From Bacillota bacterium (GTDB lineage: Bacteria > Bacillota > SHA-98 > UBA4971): a stretch of 58,128 nt of DNA. Positions 16,714 through 24,620 of the stretch are shown piece by piece (within the stretch, counting starts at the first letter, position 1; the number at the start of each line of letters is the position of its first letter). Where the stretch lies: assembly GCA_012516125.1 (NCBI GenBank), contig JAAYXB010000005.1, forward strand, positions 1 through 58,128. Direction: 5' to 3'. The notes under the pieces were generated by a model that was not told the origin of the DNA, did no database searches, and saw only the letters and a list, made by a program, of their open reading frames with translations. Position numbers and translations under genes: made by a program.

Positions 16714-17367
16714 ATGGATGCTCCACAGAACACTCCTGGAGTCCGGAGAGCCGTAAAGCTTACTCGCACGACCAGAGAGACGTCGGTCAGCGTATACCTG
16801 AGGATCGATGGGACCGGTAGTTCCAAAGTGGCAAGCGGCTTCCCTTTCCTGGACCATTTCCTCGAGACGCTGGCGTTACATGCTTCTTTCGACCTTGAAC
16901 TGGAAGTGAAGTCGGGTAGGCCCGATCTCCACCACAGCGCGGAAGACACGGGATGGGCTTTGGGAGCCGCATTGAGGCAGTGCCTTGAACACCCCGCCGA
17001 ACCGCCAGAAGGCGCAAACCGTGGTGAAGCTGTCCTCTCAAGAACTCTTCCAGTCAGAAGATTCGGCTGGGCGGCAATCCCCTTTGATGAAGTACTGATC
17101 TTGATTTCCGTGGATCTCATTGGCCGACCGGGATTCTACCTTTCGCCCGGCGGTGGTCTGGACCACTGTGATATCCAGGAGTTCTTCAAGGCCTTCACGG
17201 GCGGGCTGGGAGCCACGCTGCACATACAGGTGCTTCAGGATGGCAATCTTCACCACAAGATCGAATGTTCCGCGAAAGCCCTCGGACGGGCCTTAAGAGA
17301 GGCGGTAGCCCTGGACGATCGGGTGAAGGAGATATCAGTAAAGGGAAAGGTAACGTATCAGAGCTGA
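16714..17367 (+). CDS. Imidazoleglycerol-phosphate dehydratase (HisB) homologue outside a his operon
   Basis: A 217-residue protein with the full HisB fold and metal sites: RTTRETSVSVYLRIDGTG, FLDHFL (His48), DLHHSAEDTG (His73, His74, Glu77), IPFDEVL, DLIGRPGFY and the second half-repeat NLHHKIEC (His180, His181, Glu184). HisB dehydrates imidazoleglycerol phosphate at a di-manganese centre. ATG 16714 follows AAGAGGTG. No other histidine gene is near; instead it follows an EIIC-like protein, a TIM-barrel protein and a GntR/UTRA regulator. It is either a displaced hisB or, more interestingly, a dehydratase recruited for a similar phosphorylated polyol. All expected ligands are present, so it should be active. 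Confidence 0.85.
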   Translation: MDAPQNTPGVRRAVKLTRTTRETSVSVYLRIDGTGSSKVASGFPFLDHFLETLALHASFDLELEVKSGRPDLHHSAEDTGWALGAALRQCLEHPAEPPEGANRGEAVLSRTLPVRRFGWAAIPFDEVLILISVDLIGRPGFYLSPGGGLDHCDIQEFFKAFTGGLGATLHIQVLQDGNLHHKIECSAKALGRALREAVALDDRVKEISVKGKVTYQS

Positions 17368-17549
17368 TGTGCTGATGTGCCGTATCGGAGCGCTCTTGGC
17401 TGGGACGTTCAGTTTTCGCGGCTGCATTCGGCGGAGCCAGCACGAAGCTGGGCGGTTGCACGCGAGCGGCAGGCGGTGAGCCCATTGCATCCGTACACCG
17501 GCTTGCTTTCGGACAAGGGCCTGCAAAACCGCGTGCAAGCGGCCACGGG

Positions 17550-17709
17550 TCTCGTCCATCCGGTGCGGACGTCCACGACATACAGGTTGTCGAGGACGTA
17601 AGCGAGCTTGATGCCGTCCGGGCTCACCACGGGATGCTTGAGCTGTGCGCCGACGTTGGGAATGGTGGCCCTTCCCGGTGTCTACGTTAACGCTCCAGAG
17701 CCGTGGCAC
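17550..17709 (-). pseudogene. TolB/WD40-like beta-propeller fragment
   Basis: Two minus-strand frames together read LWSVNVDTGK, then HPVVSPDGIKLAYVLDNLYVVDVRTGW, the repeat pattern of PD40/TolB-like propellers. A frameshift near 17660 separates them and no start or end exists. It is a short remnant of a lost propeller protein. Confidence 0.5.
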
Positions 17710-18077
17710 GTGTAGGCGCGGGCAGAAGGAAAGAGGGAAAAAAGGATGAAGCCGTTGATAAGAGCAAGGAAGGGAACCTGGACGAGAGCAGGACGATACT
17801 CGAGGGTAGGCTCGAAGCTCTCGAGAGCGTGCGCTGTGACGAGCATAGGACCGATGATGTCGAGGTTAAAGAGGAAATCGAGAATCTCAAGAGCCTGATT
17901 CAACGGCTGGACGAGATTGAAGAGAAGAGGGAGAGCTTTAAGGCATACGGACCGCCGGACTCGCTACCGCTGAATGTTCCCTACTCCCTGTCAGAAGCGG
18001 AGTTCTTCAAGGAGCTGCGGAGCCAGAGTTACGAGACACGTCGGGACAAGCAGCGGCGTACCACATCCGAGAAATAG
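17703..18077 (+). CDS. Hypothetical charged, coiled-coil-like protein (doubtful)
   Basis: A 124-residue frame rich in Glu, Lys and Arg. A heptad-like stretch, EIENLKSLIQRLDEIEEKRESF, suggests a coiled coil. The C-terminal part (SLSEAEFFKELRSQSYETRR) could be helical. I recognise no family. There is no clear ribosome binding site, and the region is flanked by a pseudogene fragment and a microsatellite, so it may be a remnant or a chance frame. Confidence 0.3.
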   Translation: MARVGAGRRKEGKKDEAVDKSKEGNLDESRTILEGRLEALESVRCDEHRTDDVEVKEEIENLKSLIQRLDEIEEKRESFKAYGPPDSLPLNVPYSLSEAEFFKELRSQSYETRRDKQRRTTSEK

Positions 18078-18159
18078 CGCTCTGGTTCGGAGGAACCTCC
18101 ACGGCATCACCATGCTCAGAGATGGGCAATTGCGTTGGCTGGCGTGAAACGCGGCGCCA

Positions 18160-18255
18160 AGGCAAAGTAAGACGAGGCCAGGCGGGGCAAGGCAAGGCAA
18201 GGTGAGGCGAGGCGAGGCGAGGCAAGACGAGACAGTGTGAGGCGAGGCAAGGAAA
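18160..18255 (+). repeat. GGCAA/GGCGA pentamer microsatellite
   Basis: A run of imperfect 5-bp units (GGCAA, GGCGA, GACGA variants) gives a purine-rich plus strand between the hypothetical frame and the end of the MATE gene. Such runs can slip during replication. Confidence 0.75.
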
Positions 18256-18282
18256 GTTCTCAAGTTTCCTCGTCCTGTTCGC

Positions 18283-19659
18283 TCACTCGGGAGAAGGCCG
18301 TCGCGCGACGACGTGCCTCTTCCAGCGACCGGTCCGATAGTACACGAAGTTGAGCATGGTCCCTGAGACCGGCCCGGCGACGATGGCGATCCAGACGCCC
18401 TTGACCCCGAGGCCGGGGAGTCGAGACAGCACAGCGGCCATAGGGACCCTCACCAGCCATAGAGAAGCGAAAGTCGCGAGCATGCTAGTGACGGTGTCCC
18501 CGGCTCCGCGAAGCACTCCAGAGAGCGTGAACATAAGGGCATAGGGAACGTAAGATAGGGCGGCGTATCTCAGATACTCCGCGCCGATGGCAATGACGTC
18601 AGCGTTCCTCGTGAAGATCGCGACGAGGTTTGCGCGGCCCGACAGCACGGCCACTGACAAGACCGCGGTGACGCCGCCGCTGAGCACAACCGCCCAGCGG
18701 ACCGTTTCGGACACTCTGTCGTCGCGTCCTGCCCCGAGGTTCTGCCCGACGAGGGATGTGACGGCGATTCCGCTGCTCATGGCGGGCATGAAAGCGAACT
18801 GGTCCAGCCTGAGGCCTACTCCATAGCCTGCCATGGCCATGCTTCCGAAGCGGTTCACTATCGAGTTGACGGCAAGGCCGCTGAGCGAAACGAAGGTCTG
18901 CTGCACCCCGGCAGGCAGCCCAATTCGCGAGATTAGACCCAGAAGCGGGAGATCCAATCGCCACCAGTCACGCCCGAGCTTCAACAGCCCGGAGACCCTG
19001 TGCAGGTGCACGAGGGCGATCACAGCGGAAAAGGCCTGGGCGAGTATGGTGGCGAGCGCTACCCCGGTTACCTCCATCCTCGGGATCGGGCCTACGCCGA
19101 GGATGAAGAGCGGGTCGAGGACCATGTTCGTCACGGTAGCGTACGCGAGGAAGCGCAAGGGGGTTCTTGAATCGCCAAGGCCTCTCAGTATAGCGCTTGC
19201 GGCGTTGTAGAGGAACATCCCCACGAGCCCGGAGAGGAAGATCCCAAGGTAGGCGGAGGCGTGCTCGAACACGTCAGGCGGCACGTTTATCATCCGTAGC
19301 AGCGCGTTCCTGCTCAAGATCCCGATGATCGACAGGACGACGCCGATCTCGGTGAGGAACACCAGGGAGTTCGTGACAACGTGACGAACCCGGTCCTTCT
19401 CGCCGGCTCCGTAGAACTGGGCTACCAGGACGGTGACCGCCACAGTCAGGCCGAGCACCAGCGAGATCAGCGAGAATATGATGGGCGCGCTCACCGATAC
19501 CGCCGCCAGCGCCTGGGGGCCAAGGTACCTGCCCACCCAGAAGCTGTCAACGGTATTGTACGCCGCCTGGAGGAAATTCCCGAGCAGCATTGGTATGGAA
19601 AACGCTATGAGGTGCCGCGGTATGCTGCCGTGGGTGAAATCGGTTGCGCCGGGATGCAT
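18283..19659 (-). CDS. MATE-family multidrug/organic cation exporter
   Basis: A membrane protein of about 458 residues with 12 predicted helices in two related halves. Typical MATE segments are GSIPRHLIAFSIPMLLGN at the N-terminus, NTVDSFWVGRYLG, GLGDSRTPLRFLAY and, in the second half, LRLDQFAFMPAMSSGIAVTS, GQNLGAG and GVLRGAGDT. ATG 19659 is chosen because the family starts just before the GSIPRHL motif; the 45-residue extension of the longest frame is Arg/Gly-rich and unlike the family. AAAGGAG lies 13 bases upstream. It probably exports drugs or metabolites using Na+ or H+; the neighbours do not suggest a substrate. Confidence 0.92.
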   Translation of the reverse strand: MHPGATDFTHGSIPRHLIAFSIPMLLGNFLQAAYNTVDSFWVGRYLGPQALAAVSVSAPIIFSLISLVLGLTVAVTVLVAQFYGAGEKDRVRHVVTNSLVFLTEIGVVLSIIGILSRNALLRMINVPPDVFEHASAYLGIFLSGLVGMFLYNAASAILRGLGDSRTPLRFLAYATVTNMVLDPLFILGVGPIPRMEVTGVALATILAQAFSAVIALVHLHRVSGLLKLGRDWWRLDLPLLGLISRIGLPAGVQQTFVSLSGLAVNSIVNRFGSMAMAGYGVGLRLDQFAFMPAMSSGIAVTSLVGQNLGAGRDDRVSETVRWAVVLSGGVTAVLSVAVLSGRANLVAIFTRNADVIAIGAEYLRYAALSYVPYALMFTLSGVLRGAGDTVTSMLATFASLWLVRVPMAAVLSRLPGLGVKGVWIAIVAGPVSGTMLNFVYYRTGRWKRHVVARRPSPE

Positions 19660-20156
19660 CGAGGTATGGACGCTCCTTTGAAATCTTTCGGTATGCAGCC
19701 CTCCGGTCCCAGCACTTGCACGAACCGGCAACCAGGGGCGGCCGGCTGGATCGACGCTTGTTCGAAGCCTGCGCGGGCGTGCGACGTACTCCATCTTATG
19801 CGCTTATGCTCCGCCCCGAGCGGTGTTTCGTATGAATCTGTAAGCCCAAGCGCCATAGGTAATTACGGTTTGGCACAATCGACCTACTAAACGTAGCTTA
19901 ATTCTTCGTAAAAGGGCCTTTCCCTGCAGCCTGGGCCAGGAACCTCCCGCCGGTCTCGCCACCATACTCCCGCCTGCCATCGCAGCCCCGAGCTGGCGAT
20001 TTCTAAGTGAGGGTGCATGAGACTGTTGATCTTTCCCACATCATGGCAACGCAACTCGGTTGAGTCGCCCCACAGCCGTCGCCGTGCTCGACCAAACTGG
20101 CAGCTGCCGGGGAAGTTCAACAGTCTCGTGCATTAGTTCTTTTTCCAGTAGTTGCT
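19660..20156. other. Gene-poor region with degenerate repeat 'B' (about 19905-20010)
   Basis: I see no gene. Bases about 19930-20010 resemble 30985-31065 (CCACCATACTCCCGC and GAGCTGGC-type cores, with minus-strand peptides sharing AGVWW). Bases 20033-20070 resemble 4129-4165. These look like worn copies of older elements. Confidence 0.4.
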
Positions 20157-20315
20157 GGGTTGCCGGTGTTGCACTCGGGGACGGCGCCCCAAGTGGGGCG
20201 CGCTTCGCCATAATCCGGCCCGTCAGGCGAGTGGCCGGATTTTGACACCCTCTGCGCAATCACCGGCAACCCTTCCCAAAGTCGAGGGGATTTTCGCACT
20301 CTCACTTAGTGGCTT
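20157..20315 (+). repeat. Structured cloverleaf-like repeat, copy 3
   Basis: A complete copy with outer arms GGGTTGCCGGTG at 20157-20168 and CACCGGCAACCC at 20261-20272, plus the same two inner hairpins. Changes relative to copies 1 and 2 fall mainly in loops or are compensated in stems. Similarity continues beyond the right arm to about 20315 (CCCAAA...CACTTAG), matching the flank of copy 1. Confidence 0.8.
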
Positions 20316-20816
20316 CCTCGGGCTCGGGGAGCCGGGGCCAGAGTTAACCCCGGCTGAGCCCGTGGGGTAGCTGACATGCGCGTCTGCCCGAGTGTCTACC
20401 GATCATCCGTAAGATAACCAGTACCGCCTTCCAGGCGCGACGCTGCTGTGGTATGCTCAAGAGGGAATGGGAGGCATCGTCCCGCTGGCCCAGATCTGCG
20501 TGCGGACTCGAGGACAGGAGGCGCCTTCGCGTTTCCTGTGCAAGCCGCTGGCGCCGCCTGGCGAATCGTGTGCGCTCGTGCGCATGAGGAGCACACACGC
20601 ATAAGTGGCTAGTCCTGAACTTGCTAAACGCGTGTGCGGTCGACGGCGCCGCCCTGGGGAAGCACAGCATACGCGGAGCCCTTGTTGTAGCTTCGAGCTT
20701 GGTTACCTATGAACCCTATGAACGTTCGCAGTGCGGGATGTCCACAGCGCGCGACGCCGAAAGGGCGAGAGGCCCAAGTGCAAGATGCCCAAAAGGCTAG
20801 GCGTCCAAGGGGCGGG
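20316..20816. other. Gene-poor region with degenerate repeat 'A' copy (20642-20712)
   Basis: Apart from the plus-strand repeat A copy (core CTTCGAGCTTGGTTACCTATG), nothing is recognisable. The region precedes the P1 peptidase gene and should hold its promoter, but no clear boxes are visible. Confidence 0.45.
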
Positions 20817-22475
20817 ATGCTCAAAGAGATGCAAGGAGATGCACGGCCGATCAAGGACTACGCTCCAGACACCGCCGGACCCGCGGCGCCGGAGGCCAGG
20901 GACATCAGGCCGAGGGCCCGGGATATCGGGATAGACATTGGCATCTTGAGACCAGGGAGGCTCAATGCGATCACCGACGTAGCCGGCGTCGGGGTTGGCC
21001 ACTGCACGCTGGTGAGCGGCGAGGGGAAACTGGTGCCGGGCATAGGACCTGTGAGAACCGGCGTCACCGTGGTTGTGCCGCATGCGGCGAACTTGTTCGA
21101 AATGAAGATGCCCGCCGCCGCTTTTGCCCTGAACGCCTTCGGAAAGGCTATCGGACTTGCGCAACTCAATGAGCTCGGCAATCTCGAAACCCCCATAGCG
21201 CTCACCAACACCCTGAATACGCCGGTCGTAGCGGACGCGCTCATCGAGTGGTCGATCAGTCGGAACCCTGCCGTCGGGATCACCACCAGCACGGTTAACC
21301 CTGTGGTGGGCGAGGTGAACGATGGTTTCTTGAACGACATCCAGGGCCGCCATGTCAGGAAAGAACACGTCCTGGAGGCAATAGCCCGCGCGCTGGACGC
21401 GTCTTGTGCAAGTGCGGGAACTGGGTCCACTACCTCGGTTGGAGCTGGAGCTGGAGCTGGAGCCGAAGCTGCAGCCGAACCTGGGGCTGAGGCCGGAGCT
21501 GAGGCCGGAGCTGGGGCCGGGGCTGGGGCCGGGGCTGGAGGTGGAGCTAGACCTGGAGCTGGAGCGGTGGCGGGAGCGGCAGCTATCCCGCCGGCGCGGT
21601 TCGGCAGGGCTGTGCCCGTGGAGGAAGGCTCAATCGGGGCCGGGACGGGCGCGTGCTGCATGGGCTGGAAGGGCGGGATAGGCACGGCGTCGCGCGTGCT
21701 GCCCGAGCGGCGGGGTGGATATACAGTGGGGGCGCTCGTCCTGACGAACTTCGGCGGCATTCTGACAGTCAACGGTGCACCGGTGGGGCGCGAGCTCGGC
21801 CGTTACGCCTTCAAGGACGACTTCTCCTATGAGCCTAACCCATCAGTAGCCGTTGGAAGCCGGCCGCGCCCGGCATGCCCGCATGAAGTATGCCCGCCGG
21901 GCGAGAGTCACCTTTTTCCCGGTTCCGGTGGCCCGGGCCGTCCCGATGGTCACGGCGGTCTTAGTGGTCCTGGCGGTTCAGATGGTCCTGGTGTTTCTGG
22001 TGGCACTGGCGTTCCAGGCGGCCCCGGTGGGACCGCCGGCGAACTCGACGAACGAGACCAGGGCGGCTCCGTGATAGTGGTGCTTGCTACCGACGCGCCC
22101 CTCGACCACAGGCAGCTTGAACGGCTCGCGAGGCGTGCTGGCCTGGGACTTTCGCGCACCGGGTTTTTCAGCAGCAATGGGTCGGGCGATTTCTTCATCG
22201 CATTCTCCACTGCCTGGCACGTCCCGCATCGCCCACCGCTGACGCTCAACCACGAGGTGGTGAGCAACGACGCGATGTCCGCGCTTTTCCTGGCCGCGGT
22301 AGAGGCTACCGAGGAGGCGGTCATAAACTCTATCCTCCGCGCCACAACAGTCGTGGGCCGCGATGGCAATGTGGCAGACGCCATCGACATCGACGACCTT
22401 CTTGGCGTTCTACGCAAGTACAACGCCCTCCACTGGCAATGCCGGCTCCCGCCGTGGGACGTCACCAGGCGGTGA
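20817..22475 (+). CDS. P1/DmpA-type N-terminal-nucleophile aminopeptidase with low-complexity inserts
   Basis: A member of the DmpA/BapA family (Peptidase S58). These enzymes cut themselves before a serine, which then acts as an N-terminal nucleophile to remove amino acids or beta-amino acids from small peptides and amides. The family N-terminus NAITDVAGVGVGHCTL, GVTVVVPHAAN, LTNTLNTPVVADALIEW and the cleavage/nucleophile motif NGSGD (Ser about 456) are intact. The protein is much longer than the usual 330-380 residues because of two inserts: a Gly/Ala/Glu repeat (about residues 205-258) and a Gly/Pro/Ser repeat (about 370-415), both encoded by short DNA repeats. ATG 20817 is a tentative start. 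Confidence 0.88.
   Translation: MLKEMQGDARPIKDYAPDTAGPAAPEARDIRPRARDIGIDIGILRPGRLNAITDVAGVGVGHCTLVSGEGKLVPGIGPVRTGVTVVVPHAANLFEMKMPAAAFALNAFGKAIGLAQLNELGNLETPIALTNTLNTPVVADALIEWSISRNPAVGITTSTVNPVVGEVNDGFLNDIQGRHVRKEHVLEAIARALDASCASAGTGSTTSVGAGAGAGAEAAAEPGAEAGAEAGAGAGAGAGAGGGARPGAGAVAGAAAIPPARFGRAVPVEEGSIGAGTGACCMGWKGGIGTASRVLPERRGGYTVGALVLTNFGGILTVNGAPVGRELGRYAFKDDFSYEPNPSVAVGSRPRPACPHEVCPPGESHLFPGSGGPGRPDGHGGLSGPGGSDGPGVSGGTGVPGGPGGTAGELDERDQGGSVIVVLATDAPLDHRQLERLARRAGLGLSRTGFFSSNGSGDFFIAFSTAWHVPHRPPLTLNHEVVSNDAMSALFLAAVEATEEAVINSILRATTVVGRDGNVADAIDIDDLLGVLRKYNALHWQCRLPPWDVTRR
21430..21590 (+). repeat. GGAGCT/GGGGCC hexamer repeat inside the P1 peptidase gene
   Basis: Imperfect 6-bp units (GGAGCT, GGGGCC, GGGGCT) encode alternating Gly-Ala/Glu. 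The repeat sits between conserved segments of the enzyme, in frame, and lengthens a loop by about 50 residues. Confidence 0.85.
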
Positions 22476-22669
22476 CCGTTTTCTGTATTGGCGGAAATCG
22501 GGAGCAAGGCTGCAGCCTCGTCAACGAAAGGGCCGGCATCGATGCGGATCGGAAGATTGCCGCGGCGTCGGCTCTGGTGGAGCTGGGCATCCATCCGGAA
22601 TCCACAGATAGGCCGCCGCAAGCCCAGTCCCTATGCGTTGAGGCGCTAAAGGCGGTGATCGATAGATGA
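22472..22669 (+). CDS. Small hypothetical protein coupled to the P1 peptidase gene
   Basis: A 65-codon frame whose GTG start overlaps the TGA stop of the peptidase gene (GTGA), a layout typical of translational coupling. The product starts TVFCIGGNREQGCSLVNERA and ends with a helical EALKAVIDR stretch. No family is recognised. The tight overlap and uninterrupted frame argue for a real gene; a decayed tail of a longer gene is the alternative. Confidence 0.4.
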   Translation: MTVFCIGGNREQGCSLVNERAGIDADRKIAAASALVELGIHPESTDRPPQAQSLCVEALKAVIDR

Positions 22670-22723
22670 GGAACAAATGTATGATATAATCAATTGGTGC
22701 CGGCGCAAGAAAGGTGACGTAAA

Positions 22724-23503
22724 TTGCTATACTTCTTATTACCCGCCTACAATGAAGAAGCGAATATAGGTGCTCTCCTGGATAAGATACGTGCGCTTGA
22801 TCCGCAGCTCCCCCGGTATCAGGTGCTGGTCGTGGATGACGGCAGCACTGACGCCACAGCGGAAAGGGTACGTGAGAGACAGAGCCTGATGCCGGTCAAG
22901 GTGATCTCACACAGGGTCAACCAGGGGTTGCCGGCTTCGCTCCAGGACGGAATCGCGGCTTTCCTGGAATCAGCCGCTGACGATACAGACGTTCTAATAA
23001 CAATGGATGCCGACAATACGCATGAACCGATCCTTGTCCCTCAAATGCTTCATTGGCTCCAGTCCCGGGGTGATGTTGACATAGTCATTGCATCCCGCTA
23101 TCAGAAAGGTGGACAAGAAGTCGGACTCGCTTTGTCAAGACGGGCGATGAGCCGCGTTGTCAACCTAATGCTAAAGGCGTTTTTCAATATCCCAGGGGTC
23201 ACAGATTATACGTCGGGATTTAGGGCGTATCGAGCCGAGGCATTACGGCGGGCGGTAAAAGTGTATGGTGCGCGTCTTATTGAGGCCACTACCTTCAGCG
23301 CCACCGCGGAGTTGCTTCTGAAGCTGCGCTGCATCGGCGTAAAGGCGCGGGAGGTGCCGCTGGTTCTCCGCTACGATCAGAAGAAGGGCGGCAGCAAAAT
23401 GAAAGTCGCCCAGACTATCCTCGATTATTTCCGGATGATGTTCCGCGTGGCTGCCTCTCGGCAGCCCCGGGGGCTGGCAAAGAGGGAATGCGGCGGAGTA
23501 TGA
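22724..23503 (+). CDS. Family 2 glycosyltransferase (DPM1/polyprenyl-phosphate type)
   Basis: A 259-residue GT-A enzyme. The N-terminus FLLPAYNEEANIGALLDKI, the nucleotide-sugar site VVDDGSTDAT, TMDADNTHEP (DXD-like) and the later DYTSGFRAYRA motif resemble dolichol/undecaprenyl-phosphate sugar transferases. It would load a sugar from a nucleotide donor onto a lipid phosphate at the inner membrane face. The start is TTG 22724, 7 bases after AAAGGTG; a TATAAT at 22685-22690 may be its -10 box. It overlaps the next gene by 16 bases, forming an operon with an ArnT-like enzyme. Confidence 0.88.
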   Translation: MLYFLLPAYNEEANIGALLDKIRALDPQLPRYQVLVVDDGSTDATAERVRERQSLMPVKVISHRVNQGLPASLQDGIAAFLESAADDTDVLITMDADNTHEPILVPQMLHWLQSRGDVDIVIASRYQKGGQEVGLALSRRAMSRVVNLMLKAFFNIPGVTDYTSGFRAYRAEALRRAVKVYGARLIEATTFSATAELLLKLRCIGVKAREVPLVLRYDQKKGGSKMKVAQTILDYFRMMFRVAASRQPRGLAKRECGGV

Positions 23504-24504
23504 GAAATCCCCTGCGTTACGCGTTACTCTTCCTGGGACTCGCGGCGCTTCTACACTTCCTGATGACTTTGGATTGGACGACTCTGCGAGGAAGTATAAA
23601 GCAGGTCAACATATTCTTCCTCCTGGGAGCGGTGTTGGCCTCTCTCCTTAATATCGTTACTAAGGCGGTGCGCTGGCAGCGCCTGATTCGATCTGCGACC
23701 TCCGTGAGGGTATCCTTTATGCTGTCGGTAGGCTCGGTCTACGCCGGGGTCGCGTCATCGAGCCTGGTCCCCGGAAAGGCGATCGATGTAGCTAAACCGT
23801 TGATACTAAAGCGCTTCCACCGCATCCCGCTCACCCCGTCCACCACGGCCATGCTGGTCGAGCGGGCCTTCGACATGCTCAGCGTCGCAATTATCTTTTT
23901 GCTTGCCCTCGTCCGTCTTCCTGCTGTTGGCAGTGCCATGCATGTGCTAGCCGCAGCGGCGATCGTGCTATTGGTTTTGCTTGCCGCCGGTATAACCTTC
24001 CCACAGACGTTTTTGCGCGGAATCGGGTGGGCGGTGGCCGTATTGCCATGGCCGGAACACTTCAAGAGGCGGATAAACGGCATAGTGGCAGGCTCCGGAA
24101 GGAGCCTTCTTACATGGCGTCGACACGAGCATTTCTGGCCGCTTTTGGTCCTCTCGCTGGTTTCGCTGGCAGCCGAGGTGGTAAGGTTTTATTGTGTCTT
24201 CCGGAGTATGGGTCTAACAGTGGTTCCGTGGGGCCTCACTATAGGATACATGGCCTCGATTCTCGTCGCCGTCATTTCCTTCATACCAGGGGGATTGGGG
24301 GTTACTGAGTCTTTCCAAGCTGCGTTTCTTCGGCTCTTTGTTATCGGAGAGGCTACGCCGGGGGTAGAACGGGGGGCGGTGCTGCTCGACCGGGCTCTTT
24401 CCTACTATCTTGTAGTTCTTATTGGTACCATTTTCCTGCTCTGGTATCAGCACGGCGGCCAGCGACGGGGGCCGTCGTCAGTAGGGTCAGATGAGGTCAG
24501 ATGA
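23488..24504 (+). CDS. Lysylphosphatidylglycerol-synthase-like TM protein (UPF0104/AglD-like)
   Basis: A 338-residue membrane protein with about eight helices of the LPG_synthase_TM family (PF03706). Diagnostic segments are VRWQRLI near the first helices, SSLVPGKAIDVAKPLILKRFH, TAMLVERAFDM and the C-terminal FIPGGLGVTESFQAA. Members lacking the aminoacyltransferase domain, as here, accompany lipid-linked sugar enzymes and are suspected flippases or accessory proteins. The start is ATG 23488 or ATG 23500. Its overlap with the GT2 gene and closeness to the GT39 gene support a joint task. Confidence 0.85.
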   Translation: MRRSMRNPLRYALLFLGLAALLHFLMTLDWTTLRGSIKQVNIFFLLGAVLASLLNIVTKAVRWQRLIRSATSVRVSFMLSVGSVYAGVASSSLVPGKAIDVAKPLILKRFHRIPLTPSTTAMLVERAFDMLSVAIIFLLALVRLPAVGSAMHVLAAAAIVLLVLLAAGITFPQTFLRGIGWAVAVLPWPEHFKRRINGIVAGSGRSLLTWRRHEHFWPLLVLSLVSLAAEVVRFYCVFRSMGLTVVPWGLTIGYMASILVAVISFIPGGLGVTESFQAAFLRLFVIGEATPGVERGAVLLDRALSYYLVVLIGTIFLLWYQHGGQRRGPSSVGSDEVR

Positions 24505-24612
24505 GGAGAGGTGAGGGCAGGTGAGGGGAAATGAGAGAGGACCAGAGAGGATGAGAGAGGATGAGAGGCGATGGCGACGAAAGGGCAGGGAAAGATGAGA
24601 AACATGAAGGGT
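24486..24612 (+). repeat. Purine-rich GAGAGG/GATGAG microsatellite
   Basis: About 110 bases are almost entirely purines on the plus strand, in imperfect units of GATGAGAGAG and GGTGAGG. The run begins in the last codons of the LPG-synthase-like gene and ends at the ribosome binding site of the GT39 gene, so length changes could tune spacing or translation. Confidence 0.75.
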
Positions 24613-24620
24613 GAGCGAAT

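Noticed and set aside
16714-17367. Part of a histidine biosynthesis operon
   Set aside because: No other his gene lies in the window and the flanking genes are transport and regulatory genes.
21430-21590. CRISPR-like or other array in the peptidase gene
   Set aside because: The units are 6 bp, contiguous and in frame with no spacers; this is a microsatellite-type expansion.
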